Shown: positions 33,570 through 41,981 of the stretch, one piece after another
Numbering within the stretch: the first letter of the stretch is position 1
Layout of the letters: each line of letters begins with the position of its first letter
Assembly (NCBI RefSeq): GCF_002090095.1
Contig: NZ_BBRJ01000003.1
Coordinates: forward strand, 62,001 to 126,000
DNA from: Demequina sp. NBRC 110053
GTDB lineage: Bacteria > Actinomycetota > Actinomycetes > Actinomycetales > Demequinaceae
Reading direction: 5' to 3'
Length of the DNA stretch: 64,000 nucleotides
Translations under genes and position numbers: made by a program
Notes under the pieces: model-generated
Told to the model about the DNA's origin: nothing
The model's database searches: none
The model's input: only the letters and a program-made list of their open reading frames with translations

Positions 33570-35207
33570 ATGCACTCACCGCTCTCACGCCCGTACGTCC
33601 AGCTCGCCGCCTCTGTCTCGCTCGCCTGCTTCTCCATAGGGCTCTTCAGCGCGCATTCAGCGCACGCTCTCGACCGACACCGCGCGCTGACCGAGGCCCG
33701 CGCCGCAGCCGCGGAGCTCGAGGAGGATCGCACGCGATTCGCGCAGTCGATCGAGAAGGCTGAGGACGCTGTGGCCGCGGCGAAGGGACTCGCCGACGAG
33801 CCAGAGATCAGCGACGCGGCCGATGCGCTCGTGCAGTCGATCGCGCACGCACGCTCCTTAGCAGTGCCGCAGGCGGCCGAGGGTGCTCCCGACACGACGG
33901 AGATCGTCGTCGACGGCGTCGCGCCCGTCGCGGATGACATGGCGGCAGCCGATGGTGCCGAGCCGGCCCGATCCCCAGACGAGCCCGGCACTGCCGAGGA
34001 CGCGGAGCAGCCCATCTCGCCCGCCGCTGACGCCACGCCCCATCCGACCCCCGCACCCGCCGAAGGCCCCATCCTCGACGAGGCGGAGGACGCGGTCGCC
34101 GACGTGGAGCAGGTGCTCGATGGAGACCTCGAGTCGACGGAGGACGCACTCGCCGCCACAAGGCGACTGACGGCCGCCAGCGAGGCGCTCGATCGCGCGG
34201 CCGCGGACGTGGACGCCGAGACTCGGAGCCTGCAGGAGGCCACGGCCGCGATCGCCCTCGCGCAGAACCTGCTCGTGCTCGATGGAAGCCTCGCCCGTGC
34301 CTCCGAGCTCGTGGAGCACACCACCGCGATCATCGCCGACGTGGGCCAACGGGTCGTGACGATCGCGACCCTCGCCGATGCACGCGCCACGAACTCGGGC
34401 ATGCGCGCGGCCGTGGCCGAGGCCGACGACCTGGACCGCGACGACGGGGTCGCCGTCGAGGAGCAGCTCGATGCTCTTGCCGCGGCCACATCCGAGCTCG
34501 ATCACGCCATGGGGCAGCTGCAGGTCTCGCATGAGTCCTGGCTCGCCGAGGAGAACAGTCGTCGTGACACGATCAACGCCACTCGCCTGACCGCGTATGA
34601 GGCGAGCCTCGAGGCAGCGCGAGAGGACCACAAGGCGGTGGTCAGGGACGTAGCCGAGTCCCGCAGCGCGGGATGGTCGGGCCAGCCAGCCGGCGTCTCA
34701 GGATCGAATGGCAGGCTGGCGCGCGACAGCCTGTGCGATGTCGACTTCGCGGACGGCCACCGCCTGCAGTGCGACGCCGCGGCGGCTCTGGAGGCAGCCG
34801 ACGCCGCCTACCACGCCGAGTCGGGCCGACACCTCGTCATGACGGACTCCTACCGCACCTACGCGAGCCAGGTCGTGACCAAGGCTCGCAAGCCCTCCAC
34901 CGCAGCCCGGCCAGGCACGTCGAACCACGGATGGGGCATGGCGGTCGACCTCGACCACCCCTCCGCGACATGGCTCGCCGCGAACGGAGCCGACTACGGC
35001 TGGATCCACCCCACCTGGGCCCGTGCCGGCGGCTCGCGCCCCGAGTGGTGGCACCTGGAGTTCGTCGCCGCGGACGTCGCCTTCGACGCACCGGACGAGC
35101 CAGCTCTCGTCAAGCCGGCCGCGAGCGCCTTCGGCGACGCGACGTTCGGGGACACCGGCGACGGTGGCACCGACGACCCGAAGCCGGGCGCGACCTCAGA
35201 GAGCTGA
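33570..35207 (+). CDS. Secreted M15 family D-Ala-D-Ala carboxypeptidase with coiled-coil stalk
   Basis: A 545-residue exported protein. A signal peptide (hydrophobic stretch about 10-28, then an Ala-rich cleavage site SAHA) is followed by two long Ala/Glu-rich coiled-coil regions (about 35-90 and 165-400) separated by an acidic Pro/Asp/Glu linker. The C-terminal peptidase domain has the M15B zinc motifs: SNHGWGMAVDL (about 450-460) and EWWHLEF (about 490). It probably trims peptidoglycan stem peptides outside the cell. ATG 33570 is chosen because it puts the signal peptide at the N terminus; no clear ribosome site is visible, so the start is uncertain. Confidence 0.82.
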   Translation: MHSPLSRPYVQLAASVSLACFSIGLFSAHSAHALDRHRALTEARAAAAELEEDRTRFAQSIEKAEDAVAAAKGLADEPEISDAADALVQSIAHARSLAVPQAAEGAPDTTEIVVDGVAPVADDMAAADGAEPARSPDEPGTAEDAEQPISPAADATPHPTPAPAEGPILDEAEDAVADVEQVLDGDLESTEDALAATRRLTAASEALDRAAADVDAETRSLQEATAAIALAQNLLVLDGSLARASELVEHTTAIIADVGQRVVTIATLADARATNSGMRAAVAEADDLDRDDGVAVEEQLDALAAATSELDHAMGQLQVSHESWLAEENSRRDTINATRLTAYEASLEAAREDHKAVVRDVAESRSAGWSGQPAGVSGSNGRLARDSLCDVDFADGHRLQCDAAAALEAADAAYHAESGRHLVMTDSYRTYASQVVTKARKPSTAARPGTSNHGWGMAVDLDHPSATWLAANGADYGWIHPTWARAGGSRPEWWHLEFVAADVAFDAPDEPALVKPAASAFGDATFGDTGDGGTDDPKPGATSES

Positions 35208-35230
35208 GCCGCGCCGGCGGCGCCCTGTGC

Positions 35231-35821
35231 TCAGGCGACGCCGATCTCTCCCACCTCGTCGAGGTAGCACCGGCCGCACAGCGACTCGTACTCCGCCTGC
35301 TGGCCATCGATCGCGACCTGGTCGCCGTGGCTGACGAACACGCCGCCGACGATGCGCGCGTTGAAGATCGCCTTGGAGCCGCATCGGCAGATCGTCTTGA
35401 GCTCTTCGATCGCGTGCGCGATCTCGAGCAGGCGGAGCGAGCCGGGGAACGACCTCGTCATGAAGTCCCCCCGCAGCCCGTAGCAGAGCACGGGGATGCC
35501 GTGACGGACAGCGACCACGAACGCCTGGTCGACCTGTGAGGGCGTCAGGAACTGGGCCTCGTCGATGAAGACGGCGTCGATCTGGTCGAGGGGTCCGTGC
35601 CCCCGCAGGCGGTCCAGCAGGGAGTCGTCGTCCGCCAGCAGCACGTCCACCGGCCTCTCGAGCCCGATGCGCGAGGAGACGGAGCCCCCTGCCTTGGTGT
35701 CGAGGCCGGGCTTGACGATGACGGGGTGCTGATCGCGCTCCTCGTAGTTGTACGCCGCGGTGAGCAGCAGCGCGGTCTTGGAGGAGTTCATCGCGCCGTA
35801 GCGGAAGTACAGCTTGGCCAT
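35231..35821 (-). CDS. tdk: Thymidine kinase (type II)
   Basis: A 196-residue thymidine kinase phosphorylating thymidine to dTMP in the salvage pathway. The P-loop is GAMNSSKT (9-16), DEAQF (87-91) supplies the catalytic Glu, and the zinc site is made by CRC (about 145-147) and CGRC (about 182-185). The length and order match bacterial TK of the human TK1 type. ATG 35821 follows an AAAGGGTGGG site. The gene is convergent with the M15 peptidase. Confidence 0.93.
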   Translation of the reverse strand: MAKLYFRYGAMNSSKTALLLTAAYNYEERDQHPVIVKPGLDTKAGGSVSSRIGLERPVDVLLADDDSLLDRLRGHGPLDQIDAVFIDEAQFLTPSQVDQAFVVAVRHGIPVLCYGLRGDFMTRSFPGSLRLLEIAHAIEELKTICRCGSKAIFNARIVGGVFVSHGDQVAIDGQQAEYESLCGRCYLDEVGEIGVA

Positions 35822-35866
35822 CGCCCACCCTTTCGCCTCGCATGCCGTCGCGCGCGAGTGGCACCC

Positions 35867-35872
35867 ACCCTA
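35867..35872 (-). promoter_or_regulatory. Candidate -10 element TAGGGT for the thymidine kinase gene
   Basis: TAGGGT on the minus strand begins with the TAG stop of the upstream FAD dehydrogenase (35870-35872). It would give a leader of about 40 bases that includes the ribosome site before ATG 35821. Confidence 0.35.
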
Positions 35873-37594
35873 GCGGCGCGGCCGCCCCTGCGAGCGCGGC
35901 TCGGCGCCCGCAGGCGCGGCGTCGTCGACGACGGCCAGGGCCGACGCTCTGGCCGAGAAGATGCACCCTCCCAGGAACGTGCCCTCGAGCGCATTGTGCC
36001 CGTGCACTCCCCCGCCGCCGAAGCCCGCCACCTCGCCCGCGGCGTACAGGCCCGGAACCGGTGTCCCGTCGGAGCGGAGCACGCGCGAGCCCAGGTCCGT
36101 CTGGAGGCCGCCGAGAGTCTTGCGCGACAGGATGGACAGACGCACGCCCACCAGCGGCCCGTGCGCGGGGTCGAGGATGCGATGGGGCCTGGCGACGCGG
36201 ATGAGACGGTCCGTGCGCGACCGGCGCGCATTGTGGATGGCCATCACCTGGACGTCCTTCGAGAAGTCGTTCACGATCTCCCGGTCTCGCGCCATGATCT
36301 GGCGCTCGATCACCCGAGCGTCGAGTGCCGGACCGTCCCCGAGGCCGTTCATCCCGTCGACGAGCTGCTCGAGGGTGTCCGCGACCACGAAGTCGGCGCC
36401 GTGGTTCTTGAACGCCTCGACCGGCGCGGGGGCGCCCTTCGCGAGGCGCGAGCGCACCAGCTCTCGGACGCTGCGCCCGGTGATGTCCGGGTTCTGCTCG
36501 GAGCCCGAGAGCGCGAACTCCTTCTCGATGATCGACTGCGTGAGCACGAACCACGAGTGGTCGTGGCCGGTCCCGAGGATCTGACGCATGGCCCCGATCG
36601 AGTCGGCACCAGGCACGCCCGACATCCCCCGGAGCCGCTGTCCGGTGGCGTCGAACCACATCGACGATGGCCCCGGGAGGATGCGGATCGCGTGCTCGGG
36701 CCACACGGGATCCCAGTTGCGAATGCCCTCGGTGTAGGCCCACATGCGGTCCCTGTTGACCACCCGGCCGCCGGCGTCCTCCGCGATCGCGAGCATCCGA
36801 CCGTCCACGTGGGCGGGGACGCCCATGATCATGTGCTCGGGCGCAGGTCCCACGCGCTCCGTGGGCCAGTGGGCTCGCATCAGCTCAGGGTTGTGCCCGA
36901 TCCCTCCGGAGGTCACGACGACCGCGCCCGCCCGCAGCTCGAAGCCGTCCACCGCCGCCCTGGAGGATCGCACGCCGCGCGGCTCGTCGCTGGGCTCCAG
37001 AACCGACCCGCGCACGCCGACGACGCGTCCGTCGTCCACGACGAGCTCGTCGACCTGGTGACGGAACGCGAACTCGACAAGCCCGGCGCGCTCCGCAGCC
37101 AGCACCGGCTCGGCGAAGACCTGCACGATCCGTGGGCCCGTGCCCCACGTGATGTGGAAGCGCGGCACCGAGTTGCCGTGACCGGTCGCCGAGCCGTCGC
37201 CGCGCTCCGCCCATCCCACGATGGGCAGGCTGCGCAAGCCGACCGCCCGAAGATAGTCGCGCTTGCCTCCCGCAGCCCACGTCACGTACGCCTCGGCCCA
37301 CCTCGCGCCCCACGCGTCCTCGTCGGCGAGGCGATCGAACTGAGCCGACCCGCGCCAGTCCTGCAGCGCGAGCTCGAGGCTGTCCCGGATGCCCATCCGC
37401 CGCTGCTCGGGACTGTCGACCAGGAACAGTCCCCCGAGCGACCACCAGGCCTGGCCTCCCATGTTGGCGTGGTTCTCCTGCTCCACGAGCACCACGCGCT
37501 TGCCCGCCCGCGTGAGCTCGTAAGTCGCGACCAGCCCTGCGATGCCGGCGCCGACGACGATCGCATCGGCCCTGTCGCCCCGTGCGCTCACCAC
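35870..37594 (-). CDS. FAD-binding dehydrogenase (fumarate reductase/KsdD-like)
   Basis: A 574-residue flavoprotein of the FAD_binding_2 superfamily. The dinucleotide-binding site is ADAIVVGAGIAGLVAT near the N terminus. Other features are GGQAWWSLGGLF, the FRHQVDELVVDDG domain, and VVVTSGGIGHNPELM. The C-terminal GLYAAGEVAGFGGGG re-enters the FAD site. It resembles the predicted dehydrogenase group that includes Mycobacterium tuberculosis Rv0785. GTG 37594 (or 37591) is preferred because of a GGAG site six bases upstream; an in-frame GTG at 37660 would add 22 unusual residues. The substrate is unknown. Confidence 0.8.
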   Translation of the reverse strand: MVSARGDRADAIVVGAGIAGLVATYELTRAGKRVVLVEQENHANMGGQAWWSLGGLFLVDSPEQRRMGIRDSLELALQDWRGSAQFDRLADEDAWGARWAEAYVTWAAGGKRDYLRAVGLRSLPIVGWAERGDGSATGHGNSVPRFHITWGTGPRIVQVFAEPVLAAERAGLVEFAFRHQVDELVVDDGRVVGVRGSVLEPSDEPRGVRSSRAAVDGFELRAGAVVVTSGGIGHNPELMRAHWPTERVGPAPEHMIMGVPAHVDGRMLAIAEDAGGRVVNRDRMWAYTEGIRNWDPVWPEHAIRILPGPSSMWFDATGQRLRGMSGVPGADSIGAMRQILGTGHDHSWFVLTQSIIEKEFALSGSEQNPDITGRSVRELVRSRLAKGAPAPVEAFKNHGADFVVADTLEQLVDGMNGLGDGPALDARVIERQIMARDREIVNDFSKDVQVMAIHNARRSRTDRLIRVARPHRILDPAHGPLVGVRLSILSRKTLGGLQTDLGSRVLRSDGTPVPGLYAAGEVAGFGGGGVHGHNALEGTFLGGCIFSARASALAVVDDAAPAGAEPRSQGRPRR

Positions 37595-37726
37595 GGGCGG
37601 CTCCGCGGGCGTGAGGCATGACTCTCCACGCCTCCGGCATGCCTGTGCTCCGTCAGCCACCCATCCATGGACCCACGGTAGGCGCGAGAGCCTCGGGCGG
37701 CGCGGCGACAGCCTGGCATCATCGTC

Positions 37727-39409
37727 TCACCGGCTGCGGCGTCGCCCCCCGAGCATGGCGATGACCAGCGGGACTCCCGAGGCGATCATGAGCGCCGTGC
37801 CGAGCGCCGGCGCGTCCGCCCGGACGATCGCGCCGGCCAGGACCAGCCCCGCGAAGACGATTCCCCAGAGGAGCCGCCTGGCCGTGCGCTCCAGGTGGCT
37901 CACGGTGCGTTCGAGGCGCGGGGCGGTGACGGGCAGCTGTCCGCGCTCGACCTGCGCGAGCAGTGCGTCGGCGCGGCGCGGCAGGCCCCACGCGATGCGC
38001 ACCAGCTCGATCGCGTCTCGTCCCAGGTCAGCGGCGAGGCCAGCGCCCTCGCTGCGCACCAGCGTCTGCGCGTAGGGCTCGATCGAGTCCCACACGTTGT
38101 AACGCGGGTCCAGCGACGTGCACACCCCTGACGTGAGCGACACCGCCCTGATCACCAGCAGGAAGTCCTCGGGCAGCTGGAACGGCAGCGCCAGCATGAC
38201 GTCGCCGAACTCGACGGCGAAGTCGCGGAACTCGCGGGGATCGACGTCTCTGAGCTCGGCGACTCCCATGCCGCCGAAGCGGGAGAACACCTGCGACATC
38301 ACCTTCTCGAGCTCAGGGATGTCGGCGCTGGGAAGGAGCACGCCGGCCTCGTTCATCGCCGCGACGAGCCCCGCGCCATCGCGCGCGGCGGAGGCGATGA
38401 TGAGCTTGCGCATCGCTGCTCTCACACCCGGATCGACTCGCCCCATCATGCCGAAGTCGACGAACGCGATGGTCCAGGCTGGACCACCCGCGCCCGCGGG
38501 CGCCGGCGTGACGAACAGATTGCCGGGGTGCGGATCGGCGTGGAAGAAGGCGTGCTCGAACAGCTGGTCGAACATGAGCCGCGCGAAGACCTGCGCGACC
38601 TCGCGCGGGTCGATGCCGGCGGCCGTCAACGCCGGGCGGTCGGTGATCTTGATCGCGGTCACGTCCTCGAGCGTCAGCACTCGCCGCGAGGTCCGCTCCC
38701 ACACGACCCGAGGGACGCGCACCCGCGGATCGTCGGCGAAGTTCGCTGCGAAGGTCTCCGCGTTGCCGGCCTCGTGAAGATAGTCGATCTCCTCGAGACT
38801 GACGGCGGCGAACTCCTCGATGAGCGCGGGCATCGAGACGCGATCGGACACCAGCCGGAACCGCTGCAGCCAGTCGCCCACCTTGCGCAGCGCGGCGAGG
38901 TCGACGGCGACGATCGCCCCGATGCCTGGGCGCTGGATCTTGAGCACGACGTCCGCGAACCCCGCCTGCGAGGCGTCGACCGCCGCGAGGGTCGCTCGAT
39001 ACGCCTGTCCGAGGGAGGCCGACGCGACCGGATCGCTGTCGAAGGTAGCGAACACTCTGTCGAGCGGCGCCCCCAGCTCCGCCTCGGCGAGCTCCCGGAT
39101 CGCGTCGAACTCGACCGGCGGGACCTCGTCCTGCAGGTTCTCGAGCTCCTTCGTGATCTCCGGTGGCAGCACGTCGAGCCGGGAGGACATGAACTGGCCC
39201 ATCTTGATCATGAGTCCGCCGAGCTCGACGGCGAGAGCGCGGAAGCGTCGCGCAAAGTCCTGCATGCGCGCGGCACGAGTGCGCTCCGCGACGCGTCGCA
39301 GCCCGACGAGCGGCAGGAGCACCTCGTACCACCACGTGGTCGCGAGGTGCCGCGCGGAGAACCGGAGCAGCCGCCGGTAGCGGGCGCGATCCAGCACGGG
39401 ATCGGGCAT
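37727..39409 (-). CDS. ABC1/AarF (UbiB) family atypical kinase
   Basis: A 560-residue protein of the ABC1 family. The KxGQ-type motif is KMGQFMSSR (about 76-84), the Ala-rich nucleotide loop is in ASASLGQAY, the invariant Lys is in VVLKIQRPG, HADPHPGNLF is the catalytic loop and VDFGMMG the metal-binding DFG. Two hydrophobic segments at the C terminus predict a membrane anchor. ATG 39409 has an AGGGAGG site five bases upstream; the earlier ATG 39439 is less likely. It lies 38 bases downstream of a PadR gene, so it is probably controlled by that repressor. The family supports isoprenoid-quinone or lipid metabolism. Confidence 0.87.
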   Translation of the reverse strand: MPDPVLDRARYRRLLRFSARHLATTWWYEVLLPLVGLRRVAERTRAARMQDFARRFRALAVELGGLMIKMGQFMSSRLDVLPPEITKELENLQDEVPPVEFDAIRELAEAELGAPLDRVFATFDSDPVASASLGQAYRATLAAVDASQAGFADVVLKIQRPGIGAIVAVDLAALRKVGDWLQRFRLVSDRVSMPALIEEFAAVSLEEIDYLHEAGNAETFAANFADDPRVRVPRVVWERTSRRVLTLEDVTAIKITDRPALTAAGIDPREVAQVFARLMFDQLFEHAFFHADPHPGNLFVTPAPAGAGGPAWTIAFVDFGMMGRVDPGVRAAMRKLIIASAARDGAGLVAAMNEAGVLLPSADIPELEKVMSQVFSRFGGMGVAELRDVDPREFRDFAVEFGDVMLALPFQLPEDFLLVIRAVSLTSGVCTSLDPRYNVWDSIEPYAQTLVRSEGAGLAADLGRDAIELVRIAWGLPRRADALLAQVERGQLPVTAPRLERTVSHLERTARRLLWGIVFAGLVLAGAIVRADAPALGTALMIASGVPLVIAMLGGRRRSR

Positions 39410-39447
39410 CGAACCTCCCTGATCCCCGGTGTCCGGCAAGGGCCTCG

Positions 39448-39987
39448 TCAGTCCTGAGCGAGGATCGAGTAGATCTTACGGCGCGCCTCGTTAAGCACCT
39501 CGGCCGCCTGCTCCTGCTGCGTGGTGGTGCCCGTGCGGAACACCTGAGCCGCGGCCTGCGCGAGCTCGGCGCCCGCCTTCGGCACCACGCCCAATCCGGA
39601 CGCGTCGAACCCACCGCCGGTCCATGGCGCGGATGCCGCAGACGCCTCCGCCTCCTCCTTCGCCTCCTCGGCGAGCGAGTACACCTTGCGGTCCTGGGTG
39701 ACGGTGGCGTGGAGCAGACCCTCGTCGGCGAGCAGCTGGAGCGTGGGGTAGACGGAGCCGGGGCTCGGCTTCCAGCGCCCGCCGGTGCGCGTCTCGATCT
39801 GCCGGATGATCTCATAGCCGTGCATCGGCTGCTCGAGGAGCAGCGCCAGGATGGCGGCGCGCACGTCGCCGCGACCCATGCGCTGTCCCACCTGGCGGTC
39901 GAAGGTGGACCGCATCTGATCGAACGCCTGCCGCATGGCGTCGCCGGCCTGTGACGGATCGAAGCTCGTGTACCGGTGCGTACCCAT
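39448..39987 (-). CDS. PadR family transcriptional regulator
   Basis: A 179-residue PadR regulator. The N-terminal winged helix has VRAAILALLLEQPMHGYEIIRQIE, GRWKPSPGSVYPTLQLLADEGLL and the VTQDRKVYSLAEE wing; the C-terminal helix is for dimerisation. ATG 39987 is preceded by AGGAGG. The inverted repeat at 40051-40072 upstream is a likely operator for autoregulation and control of the AarF-like gene. The effector is unknown. Confidence 0.9.
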   Translation of the reverse strand: MGTHRYTSFDPSQAGDAMRQAFDQMRSTFDRQVGQRMGRGDVRAAILALLLEQPMHGYEIIRQIETRTGGRWKPSPGSVYPTLQLLADEGLLHATVTQDRKVYSLAEEAKEEAEASAASAPWTGGGFDASGLGVVPKAGAELAQAAAQVFRTGTTTQQEQAAEVLNEARRKIYSILAQD

Positions 39988-40000
39988 GGTGACCTCCTGT

Positions 40001-40033
40001 GTCGCCTACCTCTGTCGCCTACCTCTGTCGCCT
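40001..40033. repeat. 13-base tandem repeat in the PadR leader
   Basis: GTCGCCTACCTCT occurs at 40001-40013 and 40014-40026, then GTCGCCT again at 40027-40033. On the minus strand the repeats lie just upstream of the PadR ribosome site, each offering a GAGGTAGG-like purine run. They may alter transcript length or translation. Confidence 0.8.
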
Positions 40034-40050
40034 GTCGGCTCGCCCTCCGA

Positions 40051-40072
40051 GCGATACCGAACGATATATCGC
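40051..40072. promoter_or_regulatory. Candidate PadR operator
   Basis: GCGATA (40051-40056) and TATCGC (40067-40072) form an inverted repeat around a 10-base centre. The second arm is part of the perfect palindrome CGATATATCG (40062-40071). It lies between the divergent PadR and enoyl-CoA hydratase genes and is AT-rich for this genome. Confidence 0.5.
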
Positions 40073-40178
40073 TATGGTCGCACGCGCATCGGCTTCGTGC
40101 AAGCCCGCGCGTCCTCCTCGGTGCGGGCGCTATGACAGGATGACTCCACGCATCGCCGACGATGCGCCAGGAGGTTTC

Positions 40179-40952
40179 ATGGCATCGCAGGTACGGCTGG
40201 AGACGCTCGACGGCGTCGCGCGCATCACGTTCGCGCGACCCGAACGGCTGAACGCGTTCGACTTCGCGATGGGGCGCGACTATCGGGACGCGTGCCTCGC
40301 GGCCACCTCGGACGCGAGCACTCGTGCGATCGTCATCAGCGCGCAGGGGCGCGCATTCTGTGCCGGAGGCGACGTGCTCGCGATGGCGGAAGGCGGCGCC
40401 GGCCCCCAGGTGACCGAGAGCGCTCACGCCATCCACGAGGGGATCGCCGCGTTGGTCGGCTCTCCGATCCCCGTGGCCGCGGCGGCGCGCGGAGCCGTAG
40501 CGGGCGGCGGCATTGGCCTGCTGCTCGCCGCCGACTACGTGATTGCGGGTGAGGACCTGCGCGTCGCGGGCAAGTACTCCGACATCGGCCTCACCCCTGA
40601 TCTGGGCGTGTCGACGCTGCTCACCCGCGCCGTGGGCGAGAGGCGCGCTCTGCAGATCCTGCTCGGTGGGCTCGAGCTCGACGCCGAGGCCGCGCTCGCC
40701 TGGGGAGTCGCAGCGGAGGTCGCAGCGGATCCTGAGGAGCGCGCGCTCGGTCTCGCTCGGCGCTGGGCGCAGGCCGCGAGCGGCGCGCTCGGGCAGGCCA
40801 AGCGCCTGGTGCGAGCCTCCTCCGCACGCCCCTTCCATGACAGCCTTGCCGACGAGGCGCACACCATCGGGCGCGCCTTCGATGGCGAGGAGGCGAAGGC
40901 CCGCATCGCCGCGTTCGCCAAGGCCAGCGCGTCGCGGGGCGCCGCCCGATGA
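40179..40952 (+). CDS. Enoyl-CoA hydratase/isomerase family protein
   Basis: A 257-residue crotonase-fold protein: ARITFARPERLNAFD, ISAQGRAFCAGGDVLAM (oxyanion hole), GAVAGGGIGLLLAADYVIAG, and the FSDIGLTPDLG-type segment (YSDIGLTPDLGVS). It probably hydrates or isomerises an acyl-CoA. ATG 40179 has a strong AGGAGG site; an upstream in-frame stretch is not needed. The stop overlaps the next start by four bases. Confidence 0.85.
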   Translation: MASQVRLETLDGVARITFARPERLNAFDFAMGRDYRDACLAATSDASTRAIVISAQGRAFCAGGDVLAMAEGGAGPQVTESAHAIHEGIAALVGSPIPVAAAARGAVAGGGIGLLLAADYVIAGEDLRVAGKYSDIGLTPDLGVSTLLTRAVGERRALQILLGGLELDAEAALAWGVAAEVAADPEERALGLARRWAQAASGALGQAKRLVRASSARPFHDSLADEAHTIGRAFDGEEAKARIAAFAKASASRGAAR

Positions 40953-41788
40953 GGGGCGCGGGGCTCGCCGGTCGCACGGTGCTCATGTCGGGCGGCAGCC
41001 GCGGCATCGGCCTCGCCATCGCCTTGCGTGCGGCGCGCGACGGCGCGAACGTGGTCATGCTCGCCAAGACCGACGCGCCTCACCCCCGGCTCGAGGGCAC
41101 CGTTCACACGGCGGCCGATGCGGTGGTCGCCGCAGGCGGCGCGGCCCTCGCCGTCGTGGGCGACGTCCGGGAGGACGAGGACATCGCCCGGGCCGTCGAC
41201 GCCGCCGTCGAGCGGTTCGGTGGCATCGACGTGGTGGTGAACAACGCCAGCGTCATCGACCTGTCCCCCACCGTCTCGCTCGACGCCAAGCGCTACGACC
41301 TCATGCAGGACGTCAACGTGCGCGGCACGTTCATGCTGTCGCGGGCGGCGATGCCGCACCTGCTGAGGTCCGACAATCCCCACATCCTGTCGCTGTCTCC
41401 CCCGCTGAACCCCTCCCCCCGCTGGCTGGGCGCTCACACCGGCTACTCCCTCGCGAAGTTCGGGATGACCATGGCGACGCTCGGCATCGCCGCCGAGTTC
41501 GCCGAGCAGGGCGTCGCCGCCAACACGCTGTGGCCGCGCACCACGATCGCCACCGCCGCCGTGCAGAACCTGCTGGGAGGTGACCGGGTGATGCGGCTGT
41601 CGCGCACGCCGGACATCTACGCCGACGCCGCGCACAAGGTGCTGACGTCGCCGGCGCGGGAGCTCTCGGGGCAGCAGCTCATCGTCGAGCAGGTGCTCGA
41701 GGCCGCAGGCGTGACCGACCTGTCGGGCTACGCGGCGGTCCCCGGGACACCGGACGACGCGCTGTTCCCTGACATCTTCCTCGATTGA
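40949..41788 (+). CDS. SDR oxidoreductase (HSDL2-like)
   Basis: A 279-residue short-chain dehydrogenase resembling hydroxysteroid dehydrogenase-like protein 2. TVLMSGGSRGIGLAIA is the NAD(P) site, NNASVIDL is the NNAG-like motif, and YSLAKFGM carries the catalytic Tyr and Lys. ATG 40949 overlaps the previous stop. With the hydratase it may act on a fatty or sterol-like acyl-CoA. Confidence 0.83.
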   Translation: MRGAGLAGRTVLMSGGSRGIGLAIALRAARDGANVVMLAKTDAPHPRLEGTVHTAADAVVAAGGAALAVVGDVREDEDIARAVDAAVERFGGIDVVVNNASVIDLSPTVSLDAKRYDLMQDVNVRGTFMLSRAAMPHLLRSDNPHILSLSPPLNPSPRWLGAHTGYSLAKFGMTMATLGIAAEFAEQGVAANTLWPRTTIATAAVQNLLGGDRVMRLSRTPDIYADAAHKVLTSPARELSGQQLIVEQVLEAAGVTDLSGYAAVPGTPDDALFPDIFLD

Positions 41789-41981
41789 GCCGCGCCCGGC
41801 GGCTCGGGGCACGAGCCGCATCGCGCGCGACGGACGTGGGAATGGCCGATGCGCTCGCCACCCATGTGGCGCACGGCGCCTCCACATCGGTCGGGTCGAC
41901 CGCGGGCGAGGTTCACGGGAATAGGCGCTTTGGACCGAGTGGTTCAGGCTGGTGACGCGCCGCCAGGGGCGGCGAGACAGG

